Source of the DNA: Paenarthrobacter ureafaciens
GTDB taxonomy: Bacteria > Actinomycetota > Actinomycetes > Actinomycetales > Micrococcaceae
Length of the DNA stretch: 64,000 nucleotides
Assembly (NCBI RefSeq): GCF_004028095.1
Contig: NZ_SBHM01000007.1
Location: 806,001 to 870,000 of the forward strand
Direction: 5' to 3'
Shown one piece after another: positions 48,882 through 58,759 of this stretch (position 1 is its first letter; each line of letters starts with the position of its first letter). Made by a program: the position numbers and the translations under genes. The notes under the pieces were generated by a model. That model ran no database searches. It was not told where the DNA came from and saw only the letters and a list, made by a program, of their open reading frames with translations.

Positions 48882-49979
48882 ATGTCCACACCCCATATTG
48901 AACGCGGCCTTGCCGCCACCCCGGGCCAACCGACCCAAGGCCCACTCACCCACGAAGAACTCCAACTCGCCGGCCGGAACCACTCGATGCCGCTTGAAGC
49001 GTTGCACGACGATCTCACCCCTGCGGGACTGCACTACTTGCTGATCCACTTCGACATTCCGCACGTTTCGCTTGAGACGTGGCGGTTGCGGCTGGGCGGG
49101 GCTGTTGCAGACTCCCTGGAGCTCAGCCTCGACGACCTCAAAGCCCGTCCCGCCGTCACCATGCCCGTCACGCTCGAATGCGCGGGAAACGGGCGATCGC
49201 TCCTGCAACCCCGGCCACTCAGCCAGCCGTGGGTCCTCGGTGCCGTCGGCACGGCGGAGTGGACCGGAACTCCCCTGGCACCCCTGCTGGAGGAGGCCGG
49301 GTTGGCGAGTGACGCCGTCGAACTTGTCTTCACCGGCGCTGACAGCGGCATCCAAGGCGGCGTCGAAGAGCCGTATGCGCGGAGCCTGACCATTGAGGAG
49401 GCCATGCACCCCGAGGTGATGCTGGTGTACGCCATGAACGGCCAACCGCTCCCGTTGCAGCACGGCTTCCCGCTCCGGCTGCTGGTCCCCGGATGGTACG
49501 GAATGGCGAGCGTGAAGTGGCTGACGTCCATTGAAGCTGTGACAACCAGGTTTATGGGGTACCAGCAAGCTGTTGCCTACCACTACCTCCAAGGACCCGA
49601 CGGGCCGGGGCTGCCCGTGACCCATATTCGGGTGCGGTCTTTGATGGTGCCGCCGGGGATTCCCGATTTCTTCACCCGTCGCCGGGTAGTGGATGCCGGA
49701 CCGGTGATGCTTCACGGGCGCGCGTGGTCCGGGCATGGCGACGTGGAGCGCGTGGAAGTGGGTATCGATGGAACGTGGATGCCTGCGCACCTCGATCCGC
49801 CCGTTGGGGACTTTGCCTGGCGCTCGTGGTCCATGGTGTGGGTGGCGAACAAGGGTGATCACGTGCTGCGATGCCGCGCCATGGACTCGTCCGGTGCCCT
49901 CCAGCCCACGGAACAGGTGTGGAATTACCAGGGCATAGGGAACAACATGGCGCAACGGGTGGAGGTGACGGTGCGGTAG
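48882..49979 (+). CDS. Sulfite oxidase family molybdopterin enzyme
   Basis: 365 residues from ATG 48882; a GTG at 48834 would add 16 residues that lack homology. The molybdenum-binding cysteine is C100 in the signature LECAGNGR. Other family elements are PLTHEELQLAGRNHSMPLEA, GVEEPYARSL, HGFPLRLLVPGWYGMASVKW and YHYLQGPDG, and a C-terminal Mo-co dimerisation domain begins near residue 265. No signal peptide or heme domain is visible, so it is a cytoplasmic, heme-free type. It oxidises sulfite to sulfate. The gene is not near the cstR locus but could act on its product. Confidence 0.9.
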   Translation: MSTPHIERGLAATPGQPTQGPLTHEELQLAGRNHSMPLEALHDDLTPAGLHYLLIHFDIPHVSLETWRLRLGGAVADSLELSLDDLKARPAVTMPVTLECAGNGRSLLQPRPLSQPWVLGAVGTAEWTGTPLAPLLEEAGLASDAVELVFTGADSGIQGGVEEPYARSLTIEEAMHPEVMLVYAMNGQPLPLQHGFPLRLLVPGWYGMASVKWLTSIEAVTTRFMGYQQAVAYHYLQGPDGPGLPVTHIRVRSLMVPPGIPDFFTRRRVVDAGPVMLHGRAWSGHGDVERVEVGIDGTWMPAHLDPPVGDFAWRSWSMVWVANKGDHVLRCRAMDSSGALQPTEQVWNYQGIGNNMAQRVEVTVR

Positions 49980-50012
49980 GGGGTGTTTCGCGGGTGGGGG
50001 CCCTCCCGCCTT

Positions 50013-50069
50013 CTTCCCTTCCGCCGAGTTCGCGGGAACGACTCTTCCCTTCCGCCGAATTCGCGGGAA
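50013..50069. repeat. 26-bp direct repeat, two copies
   Basis: CTTCCCTTCCGCCGA.TTCGCG (start of each unit) occurs at 50013-50038 and 50044-50069 with one base difference and 5 bp between. It lies in the gap between the sulfite oxidase and S4 genes. Confidence 0.85.
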
Positions 50070-50166
50070 ACCTGCTTGTTCGCTGTCGCCTTGCAGCGGT
50101 CAACGTACGTTTGCGGCGAACACACGACTCTCCGCCGTAACCGCTTTCGCTAGACTCGACTGCATC

Positions 50167-50544
50167 ATGAGTAGCCAGTCTTCCGCCCCGGCCGCCGTCC
50201 GCGTCGACGCCTGGTTGTGGGCGATCCGAGCCTACAAAACCCGTTCCGCCGCGACGGCAGCTTGCCGGGCCGGGCATGTCCGCCTTAACGGCAACCCCGT
50301 GAAGGCGTCGCAGACTGTGATTGTGGGAGACACCATCCGGGTCCGCGAATCCGGGTGGGAACGCGTTTTTGAAGTTCGGCGACTCATTGCCAAGCGTGTG
50401 GGCGCCGAGGCTGCATCGCATTGCTACACCGACCACACTCCCCCGCGTCCTGTCCTCCCCCAGCTGGGCCTGCCCCAACGCGACCGCGGCGCCGGCCGGC
50501 CGACCAAGAAGGACCGCCGGGATATGGACAAGCTGCGGGGATAG
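50167..50544 (+). CDS. S4-domain RNA-binding protein, Hsp15-like
   Basis: 125 residues. The S4 motif fills residues 8-60 (VRVDAWLWAIRAYKTRSAA, then AGHVRLNGNPVKASQTVIVGD), and the C-terminal arm is basic and Pro-rich. It resembles Hsp15 (HslR), which binds 50S subunits carrying nascent chains after heat shock. A TAGACT hexamer ends ten bases before ATG 50167 and there is no ribosome site, so the mRNA may be nearly leaderless. An inverted-repeat element follows 18 bp after the stop. Confidence 0.9.
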   Translation: MSSQSSAPAAVRVDAWLWAIRAYKTRSAATAACRAGHVRLNGNPVKASQTVIVGDTIRVRESGWERVFEVRRLIAKRVGAEAASHCYTDHTPPRPVLPQLGLPQRDRGAGRPTKKDRRDMDKLRG

Positions 50545-50561
50545 CCTTCCGGACCCGGCTG

Positions 50562-50650
50562 AATTTTGCTGGATCATTCAGTGGTGCGCTTCTGTGGGCC
50601 CTCTGGATTCTGTGGTTTTGGCGCCTTGGCCGCGCAATGATCCAGCAAAT
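50562..50650. repeat. 88-89-bp inverted-repeat element, copy 2
   Basis: Left arm AATTTTGCTGGATCATT (50562-50578) and right arm AATGATCCAGCAAATT (50636-50650 plus one) pair with a single base bulge. The arms are the same as in copy 1 at 5096, and the spacing is nearly the same, while the interior differs. It lies after the S4 gene, where it may also terminate transcription. Confidence 0.88.
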
Positions 50651-50760
50651 TCTTCCCGGTGCAGTTATCCACAGATGGGTCTTACCGGCTCGAACCAGCG
50701 CGAACCCCCTGCTTAGACTGGCCAGCACTACGCCACAACAGTCGCTGGGGAGTCTGTACA

Positions 50761-52381
<1,621 letters not shown>

Positions 52382-52666
52382 AACCACCAACCCGGGCACC
52401 AGAAACACAGCCGCACCGCCACGACCCCACATCGACGGCAAAACCCACCCAACTCGAAGGAAAAACGCACACCCGGGCATCAAAGAAGGTCGCAACGGCA
52501 CAGCCAAGGCACAGACGAGGACCTTGTTTGACCTTCTAAGGCCGCTCCGCCCGTCACGACCCGAGTCCTTCGGCCACTAACCCTGTGCAAGCAGATAACG
52601 GTCCGGGGACTCCGTCAAGCGGAACGCCGACGAGGCAAACGTGCTGCGATAACCAGGAGGTTTACC

Positions 52667-52873
52667 GTGAAGTACCAAGAGCAGCAGGCGGAGTCCACCC
52701 CAGCAGAGCAGAACCCTTCCCCCTTTTACAGGAAGCGTTCACCCGTTTCATATGATCGCAGTGTCCAGATTGCGGCAGCACGGCTTCGTTTGGTTTGCGA
52801 TCGTCGGCTGGGCAAAGAGACTCCCGGATGGATCCGCCAGCTCGCTGCCCAGAAGTTGGCCGGGGAATACTGA
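52667..52873 (+). CDS. Small hypothetical protein
   Basis: 68 residues from GTG 52667, which has a strong CAGGAGG six bases upstream. The sequence is polar and basic (FYRKRSPVSYDRSVQIAAARLRL, ending RQLAAQKLAGEY), with no membrane segment. The 285 bp before it hold no gene. I recognise no family, and the ribosome site is the main support. Confidence 0.55.
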   Translation: MKYQEQQAESTPAEQNPSPFYRKRSPVSYDRSVQIAAARLRLVCDRRLGKETPGWIRQLAAQKLAGEY

Positions 52874-52900
52874 CAGGACCTGGTCAGCGGCGAACGTGCC

Positions 52901-53362
52901 CTACGAGAACCACGTATCCGGCGGCCCCATGTACAAAAGGAAGCTAAATACAGCAGCCACGCCGACCAACACCACTACTGCGGCAAGGATCGGCTTAGCC
53001 AAGATCCAGGCCTGAATTTTCTCCACAGCACCCATCGGTTCCTCGCGTCCAGCGGCAAGGCGCCAATGTCCGGCAAGGAGGCCTCTGCGATCAAGTGACT
53101 TTTCGACGGGGATGGTGGCATACGGAATGACAGCCGACACGATGGCCACGAGCCCGGTGCGGGCCTTCCATTTCTGGTTGACCCACGTGAACGCGGCAAT
53201 GAAGGCGTAACAGAGGAAAACGAATCCGTGGACACCACCTGCAATGCTCACCGCTGCATCAGTCGTCTTGGTGACGTACTTAAGGAAAAGCGCGATCAGA
53301 AGAAGAGTCCAAGTGACGGCTTCGGCGAAGGCAACAGTTCGGAAAAGGGCGCGGGGTTGCAT
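52901..53362 (-). CDS. DUF3817 membrane protein
   Basis: 153 residues from ATG 53362 (GAGGAAAC before it). The DUF3817 core is ALFRTVAFAEAVTWTLLLIALFLKY, GGVHGFVFLCYAFIAAFTW and VSAVIPYATIPVEKSLDRRG. A fourth hydrophobic segment (VVVLVGVAAVFSFLLYMGPP) is added at the C-terminus. The family is widespread in actinobacteria and uncharacterised. Confidence 0.87.
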   Translation of the reverse strand: MQPRALFRTVAFAEAVTWTLLLIALFLKYVTKTTDAAVSIAGGVHGFVFLCYAFIAAFTWVNQKWKARTGLVAIVSAVIPYATIPVEKSLDRRGLLAGHWRLAAGREEPMGAVEKIQAWILAKPILAAVVVLVGVAAVFSFLLYMGPPDTWFS

Positions 53363-53395
53363 TGAGTTTCCTCGGTGATGGGAGTCATGGTCGCT

Positions 53396-54010
53396 CTAGA
53401 CAACGGACGGGAGGGACATCTCGTTCCGTATTCGGGATGTTCCGAATTCCAAAGCCAGCGTTTCTATCTTAATGGGCTCTTGATGTTTCGCACGTGCCTT
53501 GCCCACCGCCACATGCGGTATCCAGTGGGGTGACCGGTAACCAAGCGCCGGCGAGCTGAGAATGAAGTCATCGATATAGTCCAAGCCCAGGTCGTCAAGA
53601 AGCACATGCAGCCCTTGAAGCAACAAGGTCTGGTAGTCATGCACTGCCTGCGGAACCACGACCTCCAGACTGCTGATACGTCCACCGCCCAAGGTAAGGA
53701 TGGTGTCTGACTTGCCCAGGAAACCGTCGAGCACAGGAAGTTCACGAAGCCAGGTGGCTATCTCCAGTGCCGCCCTTTCCGCAGGCATCCGCCCCTTGGT
53801 CCAGGCGAAGATGTCGGCAGCCAAGCGCTCCAGTATGCCGATGTGCAGGAGAGTCATATGCAGGCTGCCCGGCTTCCTCAGCGCGTCAACGTGGCGACCC
53901 AGGTCCTCGTAATCCGTAGGACCGGCACCGATGCTCAACACGGGCACCTCCACGGTGACGCGAGGAAGCTCCGACGTGTCACGGGACTGAGGGGCAGTCA
54001 TGCCAGCCAT
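53396..54010 (-). CDS. 2H phosphoesterase-like (2'-5' RNA ligase family) protein
   Basis: 204 residues from ATG 54010 (54001 is possible too). One H-x-T motif appears in SLHMTLLHIG and a second histidine motif in WIPHVAVGKA; the second has Ala where the family usually has Thr or Ser. Spacing between them (about 120 residues) fits the two-lobed 2H fold. Members hydrolyse or ligate 2'-5' or cyclic phosphodiester bonds in RNA or nucleotides. The missing hydroxyl residue makes the activity uncertain. Confidence 0.65.
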   Translation of the reverse strand: MAGMTAPQSRDTSELPRVTVEVPVLSIGAGPTDYEDLGRHVDALRKPGSLHMTLLHIGILERLAADIFAWTKGRMPAERAALEIATWLRELPVLDGFLGKSDTILTLGGGRISSLEVVVPQAVHDYQTLLLQGLHVLLDDLGLDYIDDFILSSPALGYRSPHWIPHVAVGKARAKHQEPIKIETLALEFGTSRIRNEMSLPSVV

Positions 54011-54220
54011 TATGCGCTGAGAATGGGCACGCTTGTAGGTCTGCAGGACACAAACTTCGACGTCCGCTTGCACGTTCAGCAATAAGTTGCACCGTCAAGT
54101 ACGCTGAGCTTTCCTCACTCGACTCAAACGCAAAATAGGGGGACTATTTGCGCGCCCAAACAGACGGCATAATTACTTGCCCACGCTCCGAGCAACCCTT
54201 CAGCCAGAGCAGGGGGCGTC

Positions 54221-55315
54221 ATGCGTAAGCTGCTCATCGGATCGACTGCCGCCGCAGCGCTCGTCGCCGGTTCTCTCATCGCTGCTGCGGCAGCAAACGC
54301 GGACTCCGGAACTGTTGTGCGGGTGGTCGACGGCGACACCGTAGTCGTCTCGATCAACAACAACGACCAGACCATCCGCCTACTGAACGTGAATACACCG
54401 GAGACAAAGGACCCAAACAAACCGACGGAGTGCCTGGGTCCGGAGGCTTCGGAATACCTCAAACAAGCGCTGCCCGCTGGAAGCAAGGTTCGGCTCGAGT
54501 TCGACGTCGAGCGGCACGACAAGTACGGCAGGACTTTGGCTGGTGTCTTCAACGCTTCCAATCAATTGGTCAATGCTGAGATCGCCAGAAAAGGACTCGG
54601 CGTCCCAATGGTTGTAGGCGAAAACCGCAAATTCCTGCCTCCGGTACAGGCTGCCCACGACGAAGCGCGTAAAGCCGGGGAGGGACTTTTCGCGGAATCC
54701 ATAGAATGCACGCTTCCGGCCAAGGTGGCAGCTGCTTCAGAGGCGCTGGCATCCGCTGAGGAGGCCGCCCCGGCAACGACTTCATCAGCCGCTGGTGCAT
54801 CCGCGTCGACATGGGCTTCGGCGCTCGTCGCCGCCAAGGCCGCCCATGACCTCTTGTCTGCAGAGAGGGACTCCGAGCATTCCATCATCTGGGCGGCGTA
54901 CTCCACTGGAGAAGCTGCCTCAAAACTCAAGGCATTGTCAGACCGGATTACCCGCGCCGACACCACGCTGAACCAGGTCAAGGAGCAGCAGAAAACGCTG
55001 GCCGCAGCTGAGAAAAAGGCTGAGGAAGAGCGCAAAGCCGCTGAAGCCAAGGCAGCGGCGGAGAAGAAGGCCGCCGAGGAAGCAGCAGCCGCAGCTAAGA
55101 AGGCGGCTGACGAAGCTGCCGCCGCGGAACAGGCCCGAGCGGCAGCCGCCGCAGCGGAAGCTGAACGCTTGCGGAACATTCCGGCGCCGCAACCGTATGT
55201 TCCACCTGCCCCCAAGTACATAGCTCCTCAGCCGGTTGCTCCATCAAACCCATATCCGGGTTACACCGGTCCTCGTTGTTACGCACCCGGCGGAAAGACG
55301 TGGCGCCCCTGCTGA
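54221..55315 (+). CDS. Secreted thermonuclease with coiled-coil C-terminal region
   Basis: 364 residues. A signal peptide (1-27, ANA-DS) precedes a staphylococcal-nuclease-like domain (about 29-155). Catalytic residues are in place: DGDT (D37, D39), R53 and E61 in TIRLLNVNTPE, R104 in KYGRTLAG. Residues about 165-245 are Ala/Ser-rich, then about 245-320 form an Ala/Glu/Lys coiled coil, and the end is Pro-rich with two Cys. The nuclease cuts DNA or RNA outside the cell; the coil may bind the wall or a partner. A terminator hairpin follows. It is adjacent to hipBA but has its own end. Confidence 0.88.
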   Translation: MRKLLIGSTAAAALVAGSLIAAAAANADSGTVVRVVDGDTVVVSINNNDQTIRLLNVNTPETKDPNKPTECLGPEASEYLKQALPAGSKVRLEFDVERHDKYGRTLAGVFNASNQLVNAEIARKGLGVPMVVGENRKFLPPVQAAHDEARKAGEGLFAESIECTLPAKVAAASEALASAEEAAPATTSSAAGASASTWASALVAAKAAHDLLSAERDSEHSIIWAAYSTGEAASKLKALSDRITRADTTLNQVKEQQKTLAAAEKKAEEERKAAEAKAAAEKKAAEEAAAAAKKAADEAAAAEQARAAAAAAEAERLRNIPAPQPYVPPAPKYIAPQPVAPSNPYPGYTGPRCYAPGGKTWRPC

Positions 55316-55330
55316 CGAAGCCGGTGGCCG

Positions 55331-55370
55331 AAGCCTGGCACTGTCCGCAGGGTAGCGCCAGGCTTTCTTT
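55331..55370 (+). terminator. Intrinsic terminator after the thermonuclease gene
   Basis: AAGCCTGGC (55331-55339) and GCCAGGCTT (55357-55365) form a perfect 9-bp stem followed by TCTTTG. Confidence 0.75.
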
Positions 55371-55390
55371 GTCGTGAAGCCCAGATTCCT

Positions 55391-55458
55391 GTTGCCGTAC
55401 GGCAACAAATGCTAAAGTCGGCGTACGGCGACAATTGAAGAAGTTGCCGTACGACGAC
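55391..55458. promoter_or_regulatory. Three HipB-type operators with 26-bp spacing
   Basis: GTTGCCGTACGGCAAC (55391-55406, perfect 16-bp palindrome), GTCGGCGTACGGCGAC (55417-55432) and GTTGCCGTACGACGAC (55443-55458) share the core CGTACG and start exactly 26 bp apart. They fill the space before hipB (55470). A possible -10, TAAAGT, lies between sites 1 and 2. Auto-repression by HipB alone or HipBA is the likely role. Confidence 0.85.
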
Positions 55459-55469
55459 AGGAGAGCTCG

Positions 55470-55694
55470 TTGAGGACCGTGCGGGAAGCCGGACCATTGG
55501 TCCGGGAACTGAGGGAAGAACGCGGCTGGTCGCAAGCCGAGTTGGCGCGACGGGCAAACGTCTCGCGAACCTTCCTCATCGACCTCGAATCCGGCAAGGC
55601 CACTGTGGAGACATCCAAGTTCATGGACGTATTCCAAGCACTGGGGTTCGAGCTCGCAATCCGGGACAGCGAGACGGGTGATGTTCGATGGTGA
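55470..55694 (+). CDS. hipB: HipB-type antitoxin / XRE repressor
   Basis: 74 residues from TTG 55470 with AGGAG six bases before. The helix-turn-helix is REERGWSQAELARRANVSRTFLIDLESGK, residues about 15-45, followed by KFMDVFQALGFEL. Length and layout match HipB. It would neutralise HipA and repress its own promoter through the three operators upstream. The stop overlaps the hipA start by seven bases. Confidence 0.88.
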   Translation: MRTVREAGPLVRELREERGWSQAELARRANVSRTFLIDLESGKATVETSKFMDVFQALGFELAIRDSETGDVRW

Positions 55695-56983
55695 GTACCC
55701 GCGCACTCGATGTCTTCATGGATGGGACGCTCTGCGGACGAGTGGAGCAGTCCGCCTCAGGGAACCTGGTGTTCGACTACCTCCCCGAATATCAGGCGAG
55801 CCGTGACGCAACACCACTGTCCCTTTCCATGCCGCTGGCTGCGAGATCGCACAAGAAGCGCGCCGTTTTGCCCTTCCTTCAAGGCCTGCTTCCGGACAGC
55901 GAGGGCGCCCTGCAGACAATCGCCAGGCGATTCAGGGTCTCACCAGCGAACCCTTTTGCAGTTCTTGAACACATCGGCGCGGACGTCGCGGGCGCGCTGC
56001 AATTCCTGCCACCGGGAGCGGAATCATCCGATGGCAAGTTCCAGAGGACCTCTGTAACACCGGTCTCCGACTCTGAGGTGGCCGCGATGCTGGACCACGT
56101 GGTGACGGAGTACGAAGACGGCACTCCCTACGATGATGCGGCGGGACGCTTCAGCTTGGCCGGAGCACAACCGAAGATCGCTCTCCACCAACTCCCGGAT
56201 GGCACGTGGGCGGTTCCCGCGGATGCCACCCCTACGACGCACATCCTCAAACCCGCGGCGGGCAGCTTCAGCCGTTTGGATGTCGTCGAACAATTGACGA
56301 TGCGCGCCGCTGCTTTCCTAGGGCTCGAGGTAGCGAACTCCGAGCTCAAACGGATCGGTGGATGGGACGTTTTCGTCACGCGTCGCTATGACCGCCACGT
56401 CCTAGACGGAACCTGGCGCCGCCTGCATCAAGAAGACTTCTGCCAGGCCCTCAGCGTCTCGCCCGCCAAGAAATACCAGCATCGCGACGGCGGTCCGGGC
56501 GCCGGCGACATGGCCTCCCTCGTCAGGTCGTTCCCGCTCGAAGCAGACCGCAGAGCGGCAGGCGAGTCGTTATATCGGGCTTTCGTCTTCAATACGGTGG
56601 CCGGCTGTACAGACGCCCATGCGAAGAACTATTCGCTGCTACTCCACGGCGAGGAAGTCCGGTTTGCGCCGCTCTACGACCTCGCTACGTACGCCCCCTA
56701 TTGGGACGGCGAATCCAGCATCAATTTAGCGATGAGCGTGAAGGGCGAGTACCGCTTGCAAAGAATCAGCAAACAAATGCTGGTCGCCACAGGCGCGCAA
56801 TTTGGCGTCCCCAGCGATGCCGCAGAAAGCGTTGTTGTGCACTACTGCGAGCAAATGATCGATGCATTTGACGCCGCCAAGGAAGAATTGCTGCGGGAGC
56901 TGGGATCCTTGCCGGACATCGCTGAAGAGGTAACTGCCAGGGTACGTTTGCTGCCTCTGGTTGTGACGGCCGCGCGGAAATAG
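55688..56983 (+). CDS. hipA: HipA-type serine/threonine kinase toxin
   Basis: 431 residues from ATG 55688 (GTG 55691 also possible). Kinase elements: gly-rich SLAGAQPK at residues 156-163 with S156 aligning to the autophosphorylated Ser150 of E. coli HipA, THILKPA at 184-190 (Lys), catalytic TDAHAKN at 308-314, and metal-binding APLYDLAT at about 327-334. The N-terminal Couple_hipA domain occupies about 1-105. HipA phosphorylates a translation factor such as GltX and causes dormancy. All key residues are present, so the toxin should be active. Confidence 0.92.
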   Translation: MVSTRALDVFMDGTLCGRVEQSASGNLVFDYLPEYQASRDATPLSLSMPLAARSHKKRAVLPFLQGLLPDSEGALQTIARRFRVSPANPFAVLEHIGADVAGALQFLPPGAESSDGKFQRTSVTPVSDSEVAAMLDHVVTEYEDGTPYDDAAGRFSLAGAQPKIALHQLPDGTWAVPADATPTTHILKPAAGSFSRLDVVEQLTMRAAAFLGLEVANSELKRIGGWDVFVTRRYDRHVLDGTWRRLHQEDFCQALSVSPAKKYQHRDGGPGAGDMASLVRSFPLEADRRAAGESLYRAFVFNTVAGCTDAHAKNYSLLLHGEEVRFAPLYDLATYAPYWDGESSINLAMSVKGEYRLQRISKQMLVATGAQFGVPSDAAESVVVHYCEQMIDAFDAAKEELLRELGSLPDIAEEVTARVRLLPLVVTAARK

Positions 56984-57052
56984 AACTGAGCATTCACTCC
57001 CTCATGATTGACTAATCCAGTACAGCGAGGCGACTGATCGGAGAGAACTGCA

Positions 57053-57952
57053 TTGGGGGCAGTGGACCAGCAGCAGTCCCTAACTCTCGCCCACGTTTTG
57101 GCCGGCGTTGGCGCGGAGCATGATCCGCCGATTCAACTGGAGCAAATCCACGTCATCCGCCACTCTTTCAGGGCCAATGACGAATCTGCCCTTCGCGGCT
57201 TCGAGGATCTGACCGTGCAGAAGGTTCATGCCTACACGCGTGAGCAGGACGTCTCCCCGCGCCGCTTCCCCGCTCAGCCCGGCCAAGTGTGGGCCATTTT
57301 CATCGCCGATGGCAAGAATCGCTCGCGGCTGTGGGGCGCATTCGAAAATCACGGCGAGTTGGAAGAGGAGCGTACCCAAGATTGCCGATACTTCGACCTC
57401 CGGCCGAGCAACTTCCTGGCTACGCTCAAGGACCGACTGGTCGTCGATTGGGATAACCCGCGGAGTTGGCACCGCAGTGCGCAGTCAGCAAGCGCCCGGC
57501 GTATGCAGGTGATCGAGATTGCCGACCGCGATAAGGTCCCGTTTCCGGGCTTCGACGGGGTCCTGCTCACCTTTCACCAGCTGCGGGAGCTGGTGGATGA
57601 TTCCCGCTACTCGGATTGGCGCGCAGCACTGGCTGAAGTTCAGGGCATCTACCTCATCACCGACTCCAGCAATGGCAAACAATACGTCGGCAAGGCAGAC
57701 GGTTCTGAGCGAATCCTCGGGCGATGGACGGCCTATGCCCGGGATGGTCACGGCGGCAACGTGGCCCTCAGGGAGCTAGCCGTAGAGAGCGTCGGCAGTA
57801 CCACGGGTGCCAAGACAGACCATGCCCGCCACTTTCTCTTCAGCCTTCTCCGTGTTTTCGGGCCGAGCACGCCTTCCACCGAGGTCAACGCGGCGGAATC
57901 GCACTACAAGGCCGCCTTGATGACTCGGATACACGGCCTCAACCGGAACTGA
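57053..57952 (+). CDS. GIY-YIG nuclease family protein
   Basis: 299 residues from TTG 57053, with GGAGAG seven bases upstream. The GIY-YIG domain lies at about residues 196-290: GIY (198-200), YVG (211-213), then GRWTAY with the conserved Arg and AAESHYKAAL with the metal-binding Glu. The N-terminal 190 residues form a separate domain I do not recognise (VHAYTREQDVSPRRFPAQPGQVWAIFI). Such stand-alone proteins are common near toxin and defence genes. It could be a restriction-like or mobile nuclease. The activity is inferred from the intact motif. Confidence 0.8.
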   Translation: MGAVDQQQSLTLAHVLAGVGAEHDPPIQLEQIHVIRHSFRANDESALRGFEDLTVQKVHAYTREQDVSPRRFPAQPGQVWAIFIADGKNRSRLWGAFENHGELEEERTQDCRYFDLRPSNFLATLKDRLVVDWDNPRSWHRSAQSASARRMQVIEIADRDKVPFPGFDGVLLTFHQLRELVDDSRYSDWRAALAEVQGIYLITDSSNGKQYVGKADGSERILGRWTAYARDGHGGNVALRELAVESVGSTTGAKTDHARHFLFSLLRVFGPSTPSTEVNAAESHYKAALMTRIHGLNRN

Positions 57953-57993
57953 CACCACCCCAACCACCAAGGCGTGAAGCAATCCTTTCAGCG

Positions 57994-58023
57994 TTGACAG
58001 CCCCTTGTGACCCGTGCCATATT
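57994..58023 (+). promoter_or_regulatory. Promoter of the asparagine regulator operon
   Basis: TTGACA (57994-57999) and CATATT (58018-58023) are separated by 18 bases. Initiation about seven bases downstream would fall on GTG 58031, so the first gene is probably leaderless. Confidence 0.6.
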
Positions 58024-58030
58024 CAATATC

Positions 58031-58759
58031 GTGAACCTGTCAGACAGCCGGACAGCCGGACAGCATGGTGCGAGCACAAGCCGCTCGACGCCCACTCCTA
58101 TCTCCCGTATTTCAGCGGCAGAAGCGGTGTTCGCCGCACTCAGGAGGGCAATCGAGGGCGGACAGTTTGATATCGGCACCAAGCTCAGCTCCGAAGCAAC
58201 GCTGGCAGCACAGTATGGCGTCAGCCGCTCCGTGATCCGCGAAGCACTCCGGTCCTGCAACACGCTGGGCCTCACCACCACCAAGACCGGCAAGGGCACG
58301 TTCGTGGTGGCAAACAAGGTTGCTAATGACCTTACCTTGGGCCAGTACAGCGCACGCGATCTCAATGAAGCCCGTCCCCACATCGAGATCCCCGCGGCAG
58401 GGCTTGCTGCCGAAAGGCGCACTGAAGAGGAACTTGAGCACCTCAAGGACATCGTCCAGGAGATGCTCAACGAAAACGACCCCGAAGCGTGGGTGAACCT
58501 TGACGCGACCTTCCACTCCGCCGTCGCACGCGCCAGCGGCAACCGTGTGTTCGCGAGCGTCGTGCAGGACATCCGCGACGCCCTCGCCCACCAGTCCGAG
58601 ACCCTGAACCTCGTCGCTGACCGGCAACACCGTTCCGATGAAGAACACGTAGCCATCCTGAACGCCATAGAGGAAGGTGACTCACAGGGCGCCAGCAAAG
58701 CCATGGCCGAGCACCTGCAGGCCGTCAGCGTGGCACTCGAGACGATCCTCAGCAAATGA
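58031..58759 (+). CDS. GntR/FadR-type regulator of the asparagine operon
   Basis: 242 residues from GTG 58031. The eight-codon longer reading (GTG 58007) would begin inside the promoter. The winged-helix domain (about 30-95) has LSSEATLAAQYGVSRSVIREALRS and KTGKGTFVV; the FCD effector domain follows with the metal ligands Asp/His in NLDATFHSAVARASGN, then EEHVAI and AEHLQAV. It probably senses aspartate, asparagine or a derived acid and controls the three genes after it. Its stop overlaps the asparaginase start (ATGA). Confidence 0.87.
   Translation: MNLSDSRTAGQHGASTSRSTPTPISRISAAEAVFAALRRAIEGGQFDIGTKLSSEATLAAQYGVSRSVIREALRSCNTLGLTTTKTGKGTFVVANKVANDLTLGQYSARDLNEARPHIEIPAAGLAAERRTEEELEHLKDIVQEMLNENDPEAWVNLDATFHSAVARASGNRVFASVVQDIRDALAHQSETLNLVADRQHRSDEEHVAILNAIEEGDSQGASKAMAEHLQAVSVALETILSK

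Noticed and set aside
47760..49955. A 731-codon minus-strand frame across two plus-strand genes
   Set aside because: It is antisense to the aldo/keto reductase and sulfite oxidase genes, both with clear active-site motifs; such shadows are common at high GC.
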